DNA of 8,922 nt from the NCBI GenBank assembly GCA_937919795.1, contig CALFOA010000229.1, forward strand, positions 1 to 8,922, in the 5' to 3' direction. Positions 1 through 7,006 of the stretch are shown here, in pieces. A program made the translations under genes and the position numbers. How positions within the stretch are numbered: position 1 is the first letter of the stretch; each line of letters starts with the position of its first letter. This stretch comes from an uncultured Neisseria sp. Its GTDB lineage: Bacteria; Pseudomonadota; Gammaproteobacteria; Burkholderiales; Neisseriaceae. Under the pieces are notes generated by a model. That model was not told where the DNA came from. It saw nothing but the letters and a program-made list of their open reading frames with translations, and did no database searches.

Positions 1-5
1 GTCTG

Positions 6-1331
6 ATGGCAATGGATATTCTCACCCGTTTGCACCGGCTGCCGGTCGGTAAATTTCATTACAGGCTGTTGGTATTGGTCGGCTTGGGCTGGCTGTTTGA
101 TGCGATGGATACCGGTATGGTGTCGTTTGTATTGGCGACTTTGGGCGCGGAGTGGCAGCTCTCGCCCAAAGAATTGGGCTGGATCGTCAGCGTCGGTTTT
201 GTCGGCATGGCGCTGGGTGCGGTGTTGAGCGGCAGTTTGGCCGACCGCATCGGCCGAAAAGGAGTTTTTGCCGCTACCATGTTGCTGTACAGCGTGGCCA
301 CCGGTTTGTGTGCGCTTTCTTGGGATTTAACCAGTTTGCTGTTTTTCCGCTTTTGGGTGGGCTTCGGTTTGGGCGGACAGTTGCCGGTAGCGGTATCGCT
401 GGTGAGCGAATATGCGCCGCCGCAGGTGCGCGGCCGTTTTATTGTGTTGTTGGAAAGTTTTTGGGGCTTGGGCTGGCTGGTGGCGGCGCTGGCCTCTTAT
501 TTTTTCATTCCGCAATACGGCTGGCACAGCGCGTTTTTAATCGGTGCGCTGCCGGTGTTTTATGTGTTTATTGTCTGGAAACTGCTGCCGGAATCGGTGC
601 CTTATCTGATTAATAAGGGCAGGGTGCAGGAAGCGCACGAGATGGTGTGCCGCTTGGAAGCGGAAGCGGGTTTGCCGGTGGCGACTGAAGCGGTGGTGAA
701 TGCGCCGGCAGAGAAAGAGAACATCAGCTTTGCCCGCTTGTGGCAGCCGCCGTTTGCCCGCCGCACGCTGATGTTGTGGTTGATTTGGTTTGGCATTGTG
801 TTTTCGTATTACGGTATTTTCACCTGGTTGCCGAAATTGCTGGTGGATCAGGGCTATACGGTGGTGAAGACTTTTGAATATGTGTTGGTGATGATTTTGG
901 CGCAACTGCCGGGTTATTTCACGGCGGCGGTGTTGGTGGAAAAAATCGGCCGCAAGGCCACGCTGGCTGGCTTTTTGTTTGCTTGTGCGATTTGTGCTTA
1001 TTTCTTCGGCCACAGCGATTCTGCGGCGATGATTCTGCTGTGGGGCAGCCTGATGTCGTTCTTCAACTTGGGCGCGTGGGGTGTGCTTTACACTTATACC
1101 CCCGAGCAATATCCGGTGCGCTTCCGTGCGTTCGGCTCCGGCTGGGCCGGCGCGGTCGGGCGCATCGGCGGTATTCTGGCACCGATGGCGGTGGCGGCGA
1201 TGGTGGGTACCGACGGCGGTTTTGGCCGCATCTTTGTGATGTTCACAGCGGTATTGGTGGCGGTGGCTGCGGTGATTGTGGTACTGGGTGAAGAAACCAA
1301 AGGGCGCACGCTGGAAGACATCAGCGGCTAA
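6..1331 (+). CDS. niaP: MFS transporter, NiaP-like (niacin/nicotinamide uptake family)
   Basis: This is an inner-membrane major facilitator transporter with about 12 hydrophobic segments over 441 residues. It carries the MFS loop motif GSLADRIGRKG at residues 76-86 and a second-half copy, EKIGRK, at 312-317. Residues GWLFDAMDTG (28-37), VLLESFWGLGW (147-157), FSYYG (266-270), QLPGYF (300-305) and SFFNLGAWGVLY (351-362), followed by YTPEQYP, closely resemble Bacillus subtilis NiaP (YceI) as I remember it. That protein imports nicotinate and nicotinamide for NAD synthesis. The substrate is therefore inferred from family resemblance; a related organic-acid or sugar porter is the alternative. ATG at 6 or 12 both give a family-like N-terminus. 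Only five bases lie upstream and the frame is open to the window edge, so no ribosome site can be judged. The TAA stop is followed immediately by an uptake sequence. No NAD-related gene or regulatory site is visible nearby. Confidence 0.88.
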   Translation: MAMDILTRLHRLPVGKFHYRLLVLVGLGWLFDAMDTGMVSFVLATLGAEWQLSPKELGWIVSVGFVGMALGAVLSGSLADRIGRKGVFAATMLLYSVATGLCALSWDLTSLLFFRFWVGFGLGGQLPVAVSLVSEYAPPQVRGRFIVLLESFWGLGWLVAALASYFFIPQYGWHSAFLIGALPVFYVFIVWKLLPESVPYLINKGRVQEAHEMVCRLEAEAGLPVATEAVVNAPAEKENISFARLWQPPFARRTLMLWLIWFGIVFSYYGIFTWLPKLLVDQGYTVVKTFEYVLVMILAQLPGYFTAAVLVEKIGRKATLAGFLFACAICAYFFGHSDSAAMILLWGSLMSFFNLGAWGVLYTYTPEQYPVRFRAFGSGWAGAVGRIGGILAPMAVAAMVGTDGGFGRIFVMFTAVLVAVAAVIVVLGEETKGRTLEDISG

Positions 1332-1343
1332 TGCCTGTCTGAA
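1332..1343 (+). repeat. DNA uptake sequence (TG-wad dialect), copy 1
   Basis: Exact 12-mer TGCCTGTCTGAA starting on the base after the transporter stop codon. It is one of four exact copies in the window. In Neisseriaceae such sequences are bound by ComP on type IV pili and favour uptake of related DNA. It shares the CTGAA end with the meningococcal ATGCCGTCTGAA. The dialect name is from memory. Confidence 0.85.
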
Positions 1344-1383
1344 AAAAGGGAAGAAGTTAAAACGATAAACTCAAGAAGGGTTT

Positions 1384-1398
1384 GAAGTTTAGAACTTC
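1384..1398. other. Short perfect palindrome GAAGTT-TAG-AACTTC
   Basis: A 6-bp inverted repeat with a 3-base centre lies in the 113-bp gap before the DUF2157 gene, about 47 bp upstream of its start codon. It could be a regulator site, but a repeat this short also arises by chance. I saw no second copy and no convincing promoter next to it. Confidence 0.2.
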
Positions 1399-1404
1399 TC
1401 TTAA

Positions 1405-1416
1405 TGCCTGTCTGAA
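1405..1416 (+). repeat. DNA uptake sequence (TG-wad dialect), copy 2
   Basis: Exact TGCCTGTCTGAA in the same orientation as the copy 73 bp upstream, within the leader of the DUF2157 gene. The two copies are direct repeats, so they cannot form the hairpin terminator that inverted uptake pairs make. There is therefore no obvious terminator between the transporter and the next gene. Confidence 0.85.
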
Positions 1417-1431
1417 AGTTTTTCGCGAGAT

Positions 1432-1438
1432 AAAGGAG
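1432..1438 (+). promoter_or_regulatory. Ribosome binding site deciding the DUF2157 gene start
   Basis: AAAGGAG lies six bases before ATG 1445. This strong Shine-Dalgarno selects that ATG. The frame is open back to 1382, but that longer reading has no such site and would translate across the uptake sequence. Confidence 0.75.
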
Positions 1439-1444
1439 TGTGCT

Positions 1445-2482
1445 ATGGATATCCGCAAACACCATCTGCAACAGGCGGTGGAACGGCAGATTATCAGCGA
1501 ACAGCAGTCTGATGCCTTGTGGCAATTGTGGCAGTCGCAACAAAGCACCGTGCCGCAGTTCAGCCTCAATCATGTGTTGTATTACCTCGGCGGCCTGCTG
1601 GCCATCGGCGCGATGACGCTGTTTATGACGCTCGGTTGGGAAACCTTCGGCGGCAGCGCCATTGTGGCGTTGTGCCTGCTGTATGGCCTGCCCGGTGTGG
1701 TGTTGACCGAGTATTTCCATAAACGCGGCTTGGCGATTCCGGCGGGCATTTGTGCTACTTTTGTGGTGGTGCTGGTGCCGCTGGCGGTGTACGGCGTGCA
1801 GCAGGAGATGGGTTTGTGGTTGCGCGATCAGCTCTACCGCGATTACCGTTGGGGCGACGGGCGCTGGCTGACAATGGAGTTGGCGCTCTTGGCGGCGGGA
1901 GCCGCGATGCTTTGGCGTTACCGTTACCCGTTTCTGCTGATGCCGATAGCGGTCACACTGTGGTGTATATCGATAGATGCGCCCAACTGGCTGATTTACG
2001 GCAAGAGGGGATACCATAACTGGCTGTCCGGTGACCTGCTATCGATATGGTTTGGCCTGGCGATGATTCTGCTGGCGCTGTGGGTGGATTTCCGCAACCG
2101 GAGCGAACGTGATTACCCGTTTTGGCTGTATCTGTTTGGCGTGATGGCCTTTTGGAGCGGCATCTCGTCGATGATATTTTTTGATAGCAAGGGTGGTAAC
2201 TTTCTGTATTGCTTGATTAATCTGGCGATTCTGCTTGCTGGCGTGCTGATCCGTCGCCGCGTTTTCGTGGTTTTTGCTGCATTCGGTATCTTTGGTTATT
2301 GCTTTCATCTGGCCAGCCAGGTGTTTAAAGAAAGCTGGCTGCTCCCGGTTTCGCTGACTTTCGTCGGACTGGCCATCGTGTTGCTCGGCATCTGGTGGCA
2401 GCGTAACGAAGTGGTGTTTACTGAAAAACTGCAAAGCAAAATGCCGCCTGCCATACGCCGCTTCTTGCAACGTAAGTTTTAA
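1445..2482 (+). CDS. DUF2157-like polytopic membrane protein
   Basis: The product is 345 residues starting at ATG 1445, chosen for the AAAGGAG site six bases upstream. Residues 1-42 are a soluble, Gln-rich N-terminus (HHLQQAVERQIISEQQ). The first membrane segment is at about 44-63 (LYYLGGLLAIGAMTLFMTLG), which is typical of DUF2157 proteins as I recall the family. About nine more hydrophobic segments follow, roughly at 70-90, 98-118, 143-158, 162-178, 198-216, 225-245, 254-270, 272-290 and 298-318. A basic tail ends in RRFLQRKF. No catalytic motif is visible and the family has no established role that I can name; the location is presumably the inner membrane. The gene lies 59 bp before cls on the same strand with no hairpin between, so co-transcription is possible. 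Family assignment is moderate; membrane topology is clear from the sequence. Confidence 0.85.
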   Translation: MDIRKHHLQQAVERQIISEQQSDALWQLWQSQQSTVPQFSLNHVLYYLGGLLAIGAMTLFMTLGWETFGGSAIVALCLLYGLPGVVLTEYFHKRGLAIPAGICATFVVVLVPLAVYGVQQEMGLWLRDQLYRDYRWGDGRWLTMELALLAAGAAMLWRYRYPFLLMPIAVTLWCISIDAPNWLIYGKRGYHNWLSGDLLSIWFGLAMILLALWVDFRNRSERDYPFWLYLFGVMAFWSGISSMIFFDSKGGNFLYCLINLAILLAGVLIRRRVFVVFAAFGIFGYCFHLASQVFKESWLLPVSLTFVGLAIVLLGIWWQRNEVVFTEKLQSKMPPAIRRFLQRKF

Positions 2483-2541
2483 TGATTACAGTGTGATAAA
2501 TTCTATCCCATGTTATTCATTGAAAGGGAAGTAAAGCATTT

Positions 2542-4029
2542 ATGGGTATTCACATCCCTTGGGGGCAAATCCTGCTTTATCTGCACACGGCCGCGGTGCT
2601 TGTTTGTGTGGCGCGGGTGTTGTACAAGCAGCGTAATACCGGTACCGCGTTTGCTTGGCTGATTATCCTGTTTGTGTTTCCGGTATTCGGTGTGGCCGCT
2701 TATTTGACTTTGGGGGAACCGCGTTTGGGTTTGGCGCGTGCCAAACGTTCGGCTGAGATGAACCGGTTTTATAGCGATTTCACCGAACGTTATCTGGCGG
2801 ATGTACATTTGGACATCACCGACAACATTCGTCCGCGTTATCGCGGTATTGCCAAAGTAGCGGCCGACAGTACCGGCATGGGCGCCACCCGCAGCAATGC
2901 CATGACACTGCTTTCCTCCACCGACGATATTCTCGACGCTATGCTGGCGGATATTGAATCCGCACAGCAATCTTGCTTGTTGGCGTTTTACATTATTGAT
3001 CCGCAAGGCCGGATTGAAGATTTATTGGAAGCCGTGTTGGCTGCGGCCAATCGCGGGGTGGATTGCGCCATTCTGGCCGATGCAGTCGGCAGCCTCGGCT
3101 TTTTCAGCAGCAGATGGCCGGCTAGGTTGCGCGATGCAGGCATCGAAGTGCACGCCGCGCTGCCGGTGGGGCCGCTGCGTACTTTGTTTACTCGCAGTGA
3201 TTTGCGTAATCATCGCAAGCTTTTGATTGTCGATACCAAAATAGGTTATACCGGTAGTTATAATCTGGTTGACCCACGTTTCTTCAAACAAAGCTCCGGC
3301 GTAGGCGAGTGGGTGGACGTAATGATGCGTTGCAGCGGCCCGCTGGTGTTGGAAATGGCCGCGGTGTTTTATGCTGATGTGGCGGTGGAAAACGATAAGA
3401 ATCTGGCCGGAGTGCAGCAATATTTGGGCGGCTATACCGAAATTATTCCCGCTCTGCTGCCCGAAAAAATGCAGGCCGGAAATGTGGTGGCGCAAGTGAT
3501 TCCCTCTGCGCCCGACCAAAGCGATCGGGTGATTTACGAAACCATCATCAGCGCCATTTACGCGGCCACTCGCAAAATCGTGATTACCTCGCCATATTTT
3601 GTACCCGATGATCCCTTATTGATGGCGCTCACCACCGCCGCTAAGCGCGGGGTAGAAGTGACTTTGATTTTGCCCGCCAAGGTTGATTCGCTGATGGTGC
3701 GCTATGCTTCGCGGGCGTACTACCCGATGCTGCTGAGTGCAGGCGTGAAAATCGCTTTGTTCAACGACGGGCTACTGCACGCCAAAACCATGACCATAGA
3801 CGACGGCTATACCTTGTTCGGTACGGTCAATATGGATATGCGCAGCTTTTTCCTCAATCTTGAAATCAGCCTAGCGATTTATGATAAAGGCGTTACCAAA
3901 GAAGTGAGCGATTTACAGCAACGCTATTTGGCTGGCAGCCGTTATGTCAGCGTGAAGCGTTGGCAACAGCGTGCAAAATGGTGGGGGTTGGTGGAAAATA
4001 CCGTGCGCTTGATGAGCCCGTTGTTATAG
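2542..4029 (+). CDS. cls: Cardiolipin synthase, ClsA-type phospholipase D family
   Basis: This membrane enzyme makes cardiolipin, classically by transferring a phosphatidyl group between two phosphatidylglycerol molecules. The 495-residue length fits ClsA. An N-terminal PLDc_N region has hydrophobic stretches at about 9-25 and 37-56, with the family-typical NTGTAFAWLIILFVFPVFG. Two complete HKD catalytic motifs follow: HRKLLIVD (H224, K226, D231), continuing into GYTGSYNLVDPRFFKQ, and HAKTMTID (H413, K415, D420), continuing into GTVNMDMRS. The C-terminus LMSPLL is usual for the family, so the protein is full length. ATG 2542 follows AGGGAAG at 2524-2530 with an 11-base gap. The stop TAG at 4027-4029 lies inside the terminal repeat TATAGCGAAAG of a Correia-like element, so the 3' untranslated region starts within that element. 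The gene may share a transcript with the DUF2157 gene 59 bp upstream. Confidence 0.96.
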   Translation: MGIHIPWGQILLYLHTAAVLVCVARVLYKQRNTGTAFAWLIILFVFPVFGVAAYLTLGEPRLGLARAKRSAEMNRFYSDFTERYLADVHLDITDNIRPRYRGIAKVAADSTGMGATRSNAMTLLSSTDDILDAMLADIESAQQSCLLAFYIIDPQGRIEDLLEAVLAAANRGVDCAILADAVGSLGFFSSRWPARLRDAGIEVHAALPVGPLRTLFTRSDLRNHRKLLIVDTKIGYTGSYNLVDPRFFKQSSGVGEWVDVMMRCSGPLVLEMAAVFYADVAVENDKNLAGVQQYLGGYTEIIPALLPEKMQAGNVVAQVIPSAPDQSDRVIYETIISAIYAATRKIVITSPYFVPDDPLLMALTTAAKRGVEVTLILPAKVDSLMVRYASRAYYPMLLSAGVKIALFNDGLLHAKTMTIDDGYTLFGTVNMDMRSFFLNLEISLAIYDKGVTKEVSDLQQRYLAGSRYVSVKRWQQRAKWWGLVENTVRLMSPLL

Positions 4030-4132
4030 CGAAAGCACTAAAAAATTGATACGGCGTTATCTCGCTTTGCCGTACTATCTGTACTGTCTTCAGCTCGCTG
4101 CCTTGTATCAATTCTTTATTACTTTCGCTATA
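4025..4132. mobile_element. Correia-like repeat element (CREE), copy A
   Basis: A 108-bp element bounded by inverted repeats. The outer 11 bp are perfect (TATAGCGAAAG and CTTTCGCTATA), and the full 28-bp arms (4025-4052 and 4105-4132) differ at three positions. The interior has ACGGCGTTATCTCGCTTTGC followed by CGTACTATCTGTACTGTCT and TCGCTGCCTTGT, matching in order the internal sequence of the short Neisseria Correia element as I remember it. The ends differ from the canonical TATAGTGGATTAA beyond TATAG. It lacks the internal block with the IHF site found in the long form. Correia elements are non-autonomous, flanked by TA, and can be cut by RNase III when transcribed. Here one overlaps the last bases of cls. 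Confidence 0.8.
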
Positions 4133-4151
4133 TAAGTCATTCATCTAATCA

Positions 4152-4198
4152 AGAATGCCTGTCTGAAAAGAATAGATAAGTTTTCAGACAGGCATTCT
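4152..4198. terminator. Inverted uptake-sequence pair, hairpin terminator after cls
   Basis: An 18-bp perfect inverted repeat (4152-4169 with 4181-4198) has an 11-base loop. Each arm contains an exact uptake sequence: TGCCTGTCTGAA at 4156-4167 on the + strand and its complement at 4183-4194. Such pairs commonly act as transcription terminators in Neisseriaceae. The trailing bases CTCTTTG are only weakly T-rich, so termination may be partial. It separates cls plus its Correia-like element from tex. Confidence 0.8.
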
Positions 4199-4200
4199 CT

Positions 4201-4229
4201 TTGCCAAGCATGTATAAACCCGTTATCCT
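4201..4229 (+). promoter_or_regulatory. Candidate tex promoter
   Basis: TTGCCA (4201-4206), a 17-base spacer and TATCCT (4224-4229) give a plausible sigma70 arrangement directly after the hairpin and 31 bp before the tex start codon. The -10 box is only a 4 of 6 match, so this is a candidate. TATATA at the right end of the upstream Correia-like element is an alternative -10 without a well-spaced -35. Confidence 0.3.
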
Positions 4230-4260
4230 TTCTCCTTTTTTGCACTTTTCAGAAATACCC

Positions 4261-6540
4261 ATGAACATCACCCAAATCATCGCGCAAGAACTTTCCGCCA
4301 CCACCGCCCAAATCACCGCCGCTGTTGAGTTGTTAGACGACGGCGCCACCGTGCCTTTTATCGCCCGCTACCGCAAAGAAGCCACCGGCGGGTTAGACGA
4401 CAGCCAGTTGCGCACGCTGGAAGAGCGTTTGGGCTATCTGCGCGAGTTGATGGCGCGTAAAGAAACCGTGCTCAAAAGCATAGAAGAGCAGGGCAAGCTC
4501 ACGCCGGAATTGCAGGCCGCGATTGACGCTTGCGACAACAAAACCGCGCTCGAAGACATCTATCTGCCCTACAAACCCAAGCGCCGCACCAAAGCGCAAA
4601 TCGCCCGCGAAAACGGTTTGCAGCCCTTGGCCGATTTGCTGTTGGCCGAACAAAACACCGATCCCGAAGCCGCCGCACAAGATTATCTCAACGAACAAGT
4701 GCCCGACAGCAAAGCCGCACTCGACGGCGCGCGTGCCATTTTGATGGAACAGTTTGCCGAAGATGCCGAACTGATCGGCGTGTTGCGCGAAAAACTGTGG
4801 AACGAAGCCGAGGTGCACGCCCAAGTGATTGCCGGGCAGGAAAACGCAGGCGAAAAGTTTGCCGACTATTTCGATCACCGCGAACCGGTGCGCGCCATGC
4901 CCAGCCACCGCGCACTGGCCGTTTTGCGCGGCCGCAACGAAAACGTGCTTCAGGTAGCCTTAAAATACCAGCCCGACGAAACCCCGGTTACCGAGCAGAG
5001 CGAATACGAAAAAATCATCGCCGCCCATTTCAAAATTGATAGCAACAATAAATGGTTGCGTGACACTGTTCGCCTCACCTGGCGCGCCAAAATCTTCCTC
5101 TCGCTCGAACTCGACGCCTTCAACCGCCTGAAAGAAGCCGCCGACACCGATGCCATCACCGTGTTCGCCCGCAACCTGAAAGACCTGTTGCTGGCCGCTC
5201 CCGCCGGCCGCCTCACCACCCTCGGCCTCGACCCCGGCTACCGCAACGGCGTGAAATGCGCGGTGGTGAGCGACACCGGCAAACTGCTGGATACCGTGAT
5301 TGTGTACCTGCACCAAGAAAGCAATATGCTCGCCACCCTCGCACGCATCATCAAACAACACGGCGTGAAACTGATTGCCATCGGCAACGGCACTGCCAGC
5401 CGCGAAACCGACAAGCTGGCCGGTGAATTGGTAAAAGGCCTGCCGGAAATGAAGTTGCACAAAATCGTGGTTTCCGAAGCGGGTGCGTCGATTTATTCCG
5501 CCTCCGAACTGGCCGCCAAAGAGTTCCCCGATTTAGATGTGAGCCTGCGCGGTGCCGTCTCCATTGCCCGCCGTTTGCAGGATCCGTTGGCCGAATTGGT
5601 GAAAATTGATCCCAAATCCATCGGCGTCGGCCAATACCAGCATGATGTCAACCAAAGCCAACTGGCAAAATCGCTGGATGCGGTGGTGGAAGACTGCGTG
5701 AATGCCGTCGGCGTGGACGTGAACACCGCTTCCGCCCCGCTGCTGGCGCGTATTTCCGGCCTCAACAGCACGCTGGCACAAAACATCGTCGCCTACCGCG
5801 ATGAAAACGGCGCCTTCGACAGCCGCCGCAAACTGCTAAAAGTGCCGCGCCTCGGCGACAAAACTTATGAGCAGGCCGCCGGCTTCCTGCGTGTCAACGG
5901 CGGCAAAGAGCCGCTGGATGCCAGCGCTGTCCACCCCGAAGCCTATCCCGTAGTCGCCAAAATGCTGGATGATTTGCACATTAAAGCCGCCGATTTAATC
6001 GGCAACCGCGAAAAAATCAAGCAAATCAAGCCCACACAGTACACCACCGAACAATTCGGCTTACCCACCATCATGGACATTCTCGCCGAATTGGAGAAAC
6101 CCGGTCGCGACCCGCGCGGCGAGTTCCAAACCGCCACCTTCGCCGAAGGCGTGAACGACATTAAAGATTTACAGGTAGGCATGATTTTAGAAGGCGTGGT
6201 GTCCAACGTTGCCAACTTCGGCGCGTTTGTTGACATCGGCGTCCACCAAGACGGTTTGGTGCATATTTCCGCCTTGTCCAACAAATTCGTACAAGATCCG
6301 CGCGAAGTGGTCAAAGCAGGTGAGGTGGTGAAGGTGAAAGTGATGGAAGTGGACGCCGCCCGCAAACGGATTGCCTTAACCATGCGTTTGGATGATGAAG
6401 CAGGTACTCAAGTGAAACGCAGCGACAGGCCGTCGTCTGAGAGTCGTGGTAATCCCCGCAGCGGTCAACGTGGGCAAAACCGTGAACAAGCGCCCGGCAA
6501 TTCAGCGATGGCGGATGCGTTTGCCAAGTTGAAAAGATAA
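4261..6540 (+). CDS. tex: Tex/YhgF family RNA-binding transcription accessory protein
   Basis: Tex is a conserved cytoplasmic nucleic-acid-binding protein first linked to toxin expression in Bordetella. The 759-residue length is usual. Order of parts: a helical N-terminal region from residue 1 with [15 protein letters not shown] and later [15 protein letters not shown]; a YqgF/RNase H-like domain starting near 319 ([10 protein letters not shown] at 321-330); a helix-hairpin-helix region at about 485-544 ([17 protein letters not shown] and [19 protein letters not shown]); and an S1 RNA-binding domain at about 637-710 ([26 protein letters not shown]). A Ser/Arg/Gly/Gln-rich basic tail ends in [13 protein letters not shown] 4261 is chosen because [12 protein letters not shown] is the family N-terminus. 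In-frame TTG 4201 and ATG 4210 would add an unrelated hydrophobic leader. The Shine-Dalgarno is weak. The unit appears monocistronic, between the uptake hairpin and the 6661-6713 terminator. Confidence 0.97.
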   Translation: MNITQIIAQELSATTAQITAAVELLDDGATVPFIARYRKEATGGLDDSQLRTLEERLGYLRELMARKETVLKSIEEQGKLTPELQAAIDACDNKTALEDIYLPYKPKRRTKAQIARENGLQPLADLLLAEQNTDPEAAAQDYLNEQVPDSKAALDGARAILMEQFAEDAELIGVLREKLWNEAEVHAQVIAGQENAGEKFADYFDHREPVRAMPSHRALAVLRGRNENVLQVALKYQPDETPVTEQSEYEKIIAAHFKIDSNNKWLRDTVRLTWRAKIFLSLELDAFNRLKEAADTDAITVFARNLKDLLLAAPAGRLTTLGLDPGYRNGVKCAVVSDTGKLLDTVIVYLHQESNMLATLARIIKQHGVKLIAIGNGTASRETDKLAGELVKGLPEMKLHKIVVSEAGASIYSASELAAKEFPDLDVSLRGAVSIARRLQDPLAELVKIDPKSIGVGQYQHDVNQSQLAKSLDAVVEDCVNAVGVDVNTASAPLLARISGLNSTLAQNIVAYRDENGAFDSRRKLLKVPRLGDKTYEQAAGFLRVNGGKEPLDASAVHPEAYPVVAKMLDDLHIKAADLIGNREKIKQIKPTQYTTEQFGLPTIMDILAELEKPGRDPRGEFQTATFAEGVNDIKDLQVGMILEGVVSNVANFGAFVDIGVHQDGLVHISALSNKFVQDPREVVKAGEVVKVKVMEVDAARKRIALTMRLDDEAGTQVKRSDRPSSESRGNPRSGQRGQNREQAPGNSAMADAFAKLKR

Positions 6541-6557
6541 TGGGTAATGGAAAGGTC

Positions 6558-6651
6558 TATAGTGAAAAAAGCTTACAACCGGCACTGCGTTGCCGTACTA
6601 CGTGTACTGTCTATGGTTTGCAATTTTGTGGCTTGTAAGTTTTCCGTTATA
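6558..6651. mobile_element. Correia-like repeat element (CREE), copy B (diverged)
   Basis: A 94-bp element starts 17 bp after the tex stop codon. Its ends are TATAGTGAAAAAAGCTTACAA (6558-6578) and TTGTAAGTTTTCCGTTATA (6633-6651), an imperfect inverted repeat. It shares with copy A the block TTGCCGTACTA, two variable bases, TGTACTGTCT (6590-6612 here, 4067-4089 in A). Outside this block and the TATAG end the two copies differ considerably, so B is an older or different sub-type. It lies in the 3' untranslated region of tex, just before the terminator hairpin. Confidence 0.65.
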
Positions 6652-6660
6652 TAAATAATG

Positions 6661-6713
6661 TGTAAAAAATCCCGTTTTGATCTAGTACAAGGATCAAAAC
6701 GGGATTTTTTACA
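6661..6713. terminator. Rho-independent terminator, 22-bp perfect hairpin
   Basis: Arms 6661-6682 and 6692-6713 are perfectly complementary with a 9-base loop. The GC-containing part (ATCCCGTTTTGATC) is flanked by A6 on the left and T6 on the right, so the hairpin can terminate transcription from either side. It ends the tex unit and insulates the AT-rich region that follows. Confidence 0.88.
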
Positions 6714-6844
6714 TGTTGTATTAGCGCTATATAGTTAAAGCCATGTCTTCCATCGAACGATTATTCACTTTGTAAACTGATTGAGCAGTGCTGCCGTTTT
6801 ATAACCGTATATCTAAATCATGAGCCGAAAGGTTGCGTGAGGTA
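6714..6844. other. Intergenic stretch without a recognised gene
   Basis: These 131 bp between the terminator and the candidate promoter show no ORF with a ribosome site on either strand. The longest short frame on the - strand (about 6726-6793) ends in NNRSMEDMALTI but has an in-frame stop just upstream and no start signal, so it is at most a remnant. Small palindromes such as TAGCGCTA and GCAGTGCTGC are present. I assign no function. Confidence 0.5.
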
Positions 6845-6872
6845 TTGTAAAAGTTTTGGACTATTATATAAT
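6845..6872 (+). promoter_or_regulatory. Sigma70-type promoter for the beta-helix protein unit
   Basis: TTGTAA (6845-6850), a 16-base spacer and a perfect TATAAT (6867-6872) form the best promoter in the window. Transcription would start near 6879, giving a leader of about 380 nt before the large ORF at 7259, or about 128 nt before the small ORF at 7007. Confidence 0.6.
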
Positions 6873-6874
6873 GT

Positions 6875-6894
6875 TGTCATATTTGTGTATGACA
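6875..6894. promoter_or_regulatory. Operator-like inverted repeat at the predicted transcription start
   Basis: TGTCATA, six bases, TATGACA is a perfect 7-bp dyad starting two bases after the -10 box and covering the expected +1. Its spacing suits a dimeric repressor, though it could instead form a 5' stem-loop in the RNA. No regulator gene is visible in the window to pair it with. Confidence 0.45.
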
Positions 6895-7006
6895 GAAATA
6901 AGGGGGTATAAGCCCTTTGATTAAAAGAGTTATTAGTGGATTTTAAGTTTTTTTATGGTTATCGGATATCCAAACAGAAAAGAATAAAGATGTTGTTTTA
7001 TTCAAT

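Noticed and set aside
1382..1444. Upstream extension of the DUF2157 gene to 1382
   Set aside because: It would translate the uptake sequence and has no ribosome site, whereas ATG 1445 has AAAGGAG at ideal spacing.
4393..5786. Long - strand open frames opposite tex
   Set aside because: They are antisense shadows of GC-rich coding sequence with compositionally biased translations and no start signals; the + strand gene is unambiguous.
6433..6444. CGTCGTCTGAGA in the tex tail as a further uptake sequence
   Set aside because: It matches neither the local dialect nor the canonical 12-mer exactly; it lies in coding sequence and is best explained as chance.
6726..6793. Short - strand frame ending NNRSMEDMALTI, possibly a transposase remnant
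   Set aside because: It has an in-frame stop a few codons upstream, no start or ribosome site, and no family match I can name.
6917..6946. Nine-codon leader peptide (TTG start, MIKRVISGF) after AAGGGGG
   Set aside because: Too short, with a TTG start and no regulatory amino-acid run; the G-rich stretch may simply be chance or part of a small AAGGG/CCCTT stem.
6933..6946. TTAGTGGATTTTAA resembling the canonical Correia end TATAGTGGATTAA
   Set aside because: No matching inverted end or Correia core nearby, and the local elements use a different end sequence.
6902..6954. G5 (6902-6906) and T7 (6948-6954) tracts as phase-variation switches
   Set aside because: Both are short, outside the -35/-10 spacer and outside a supported reading frame.
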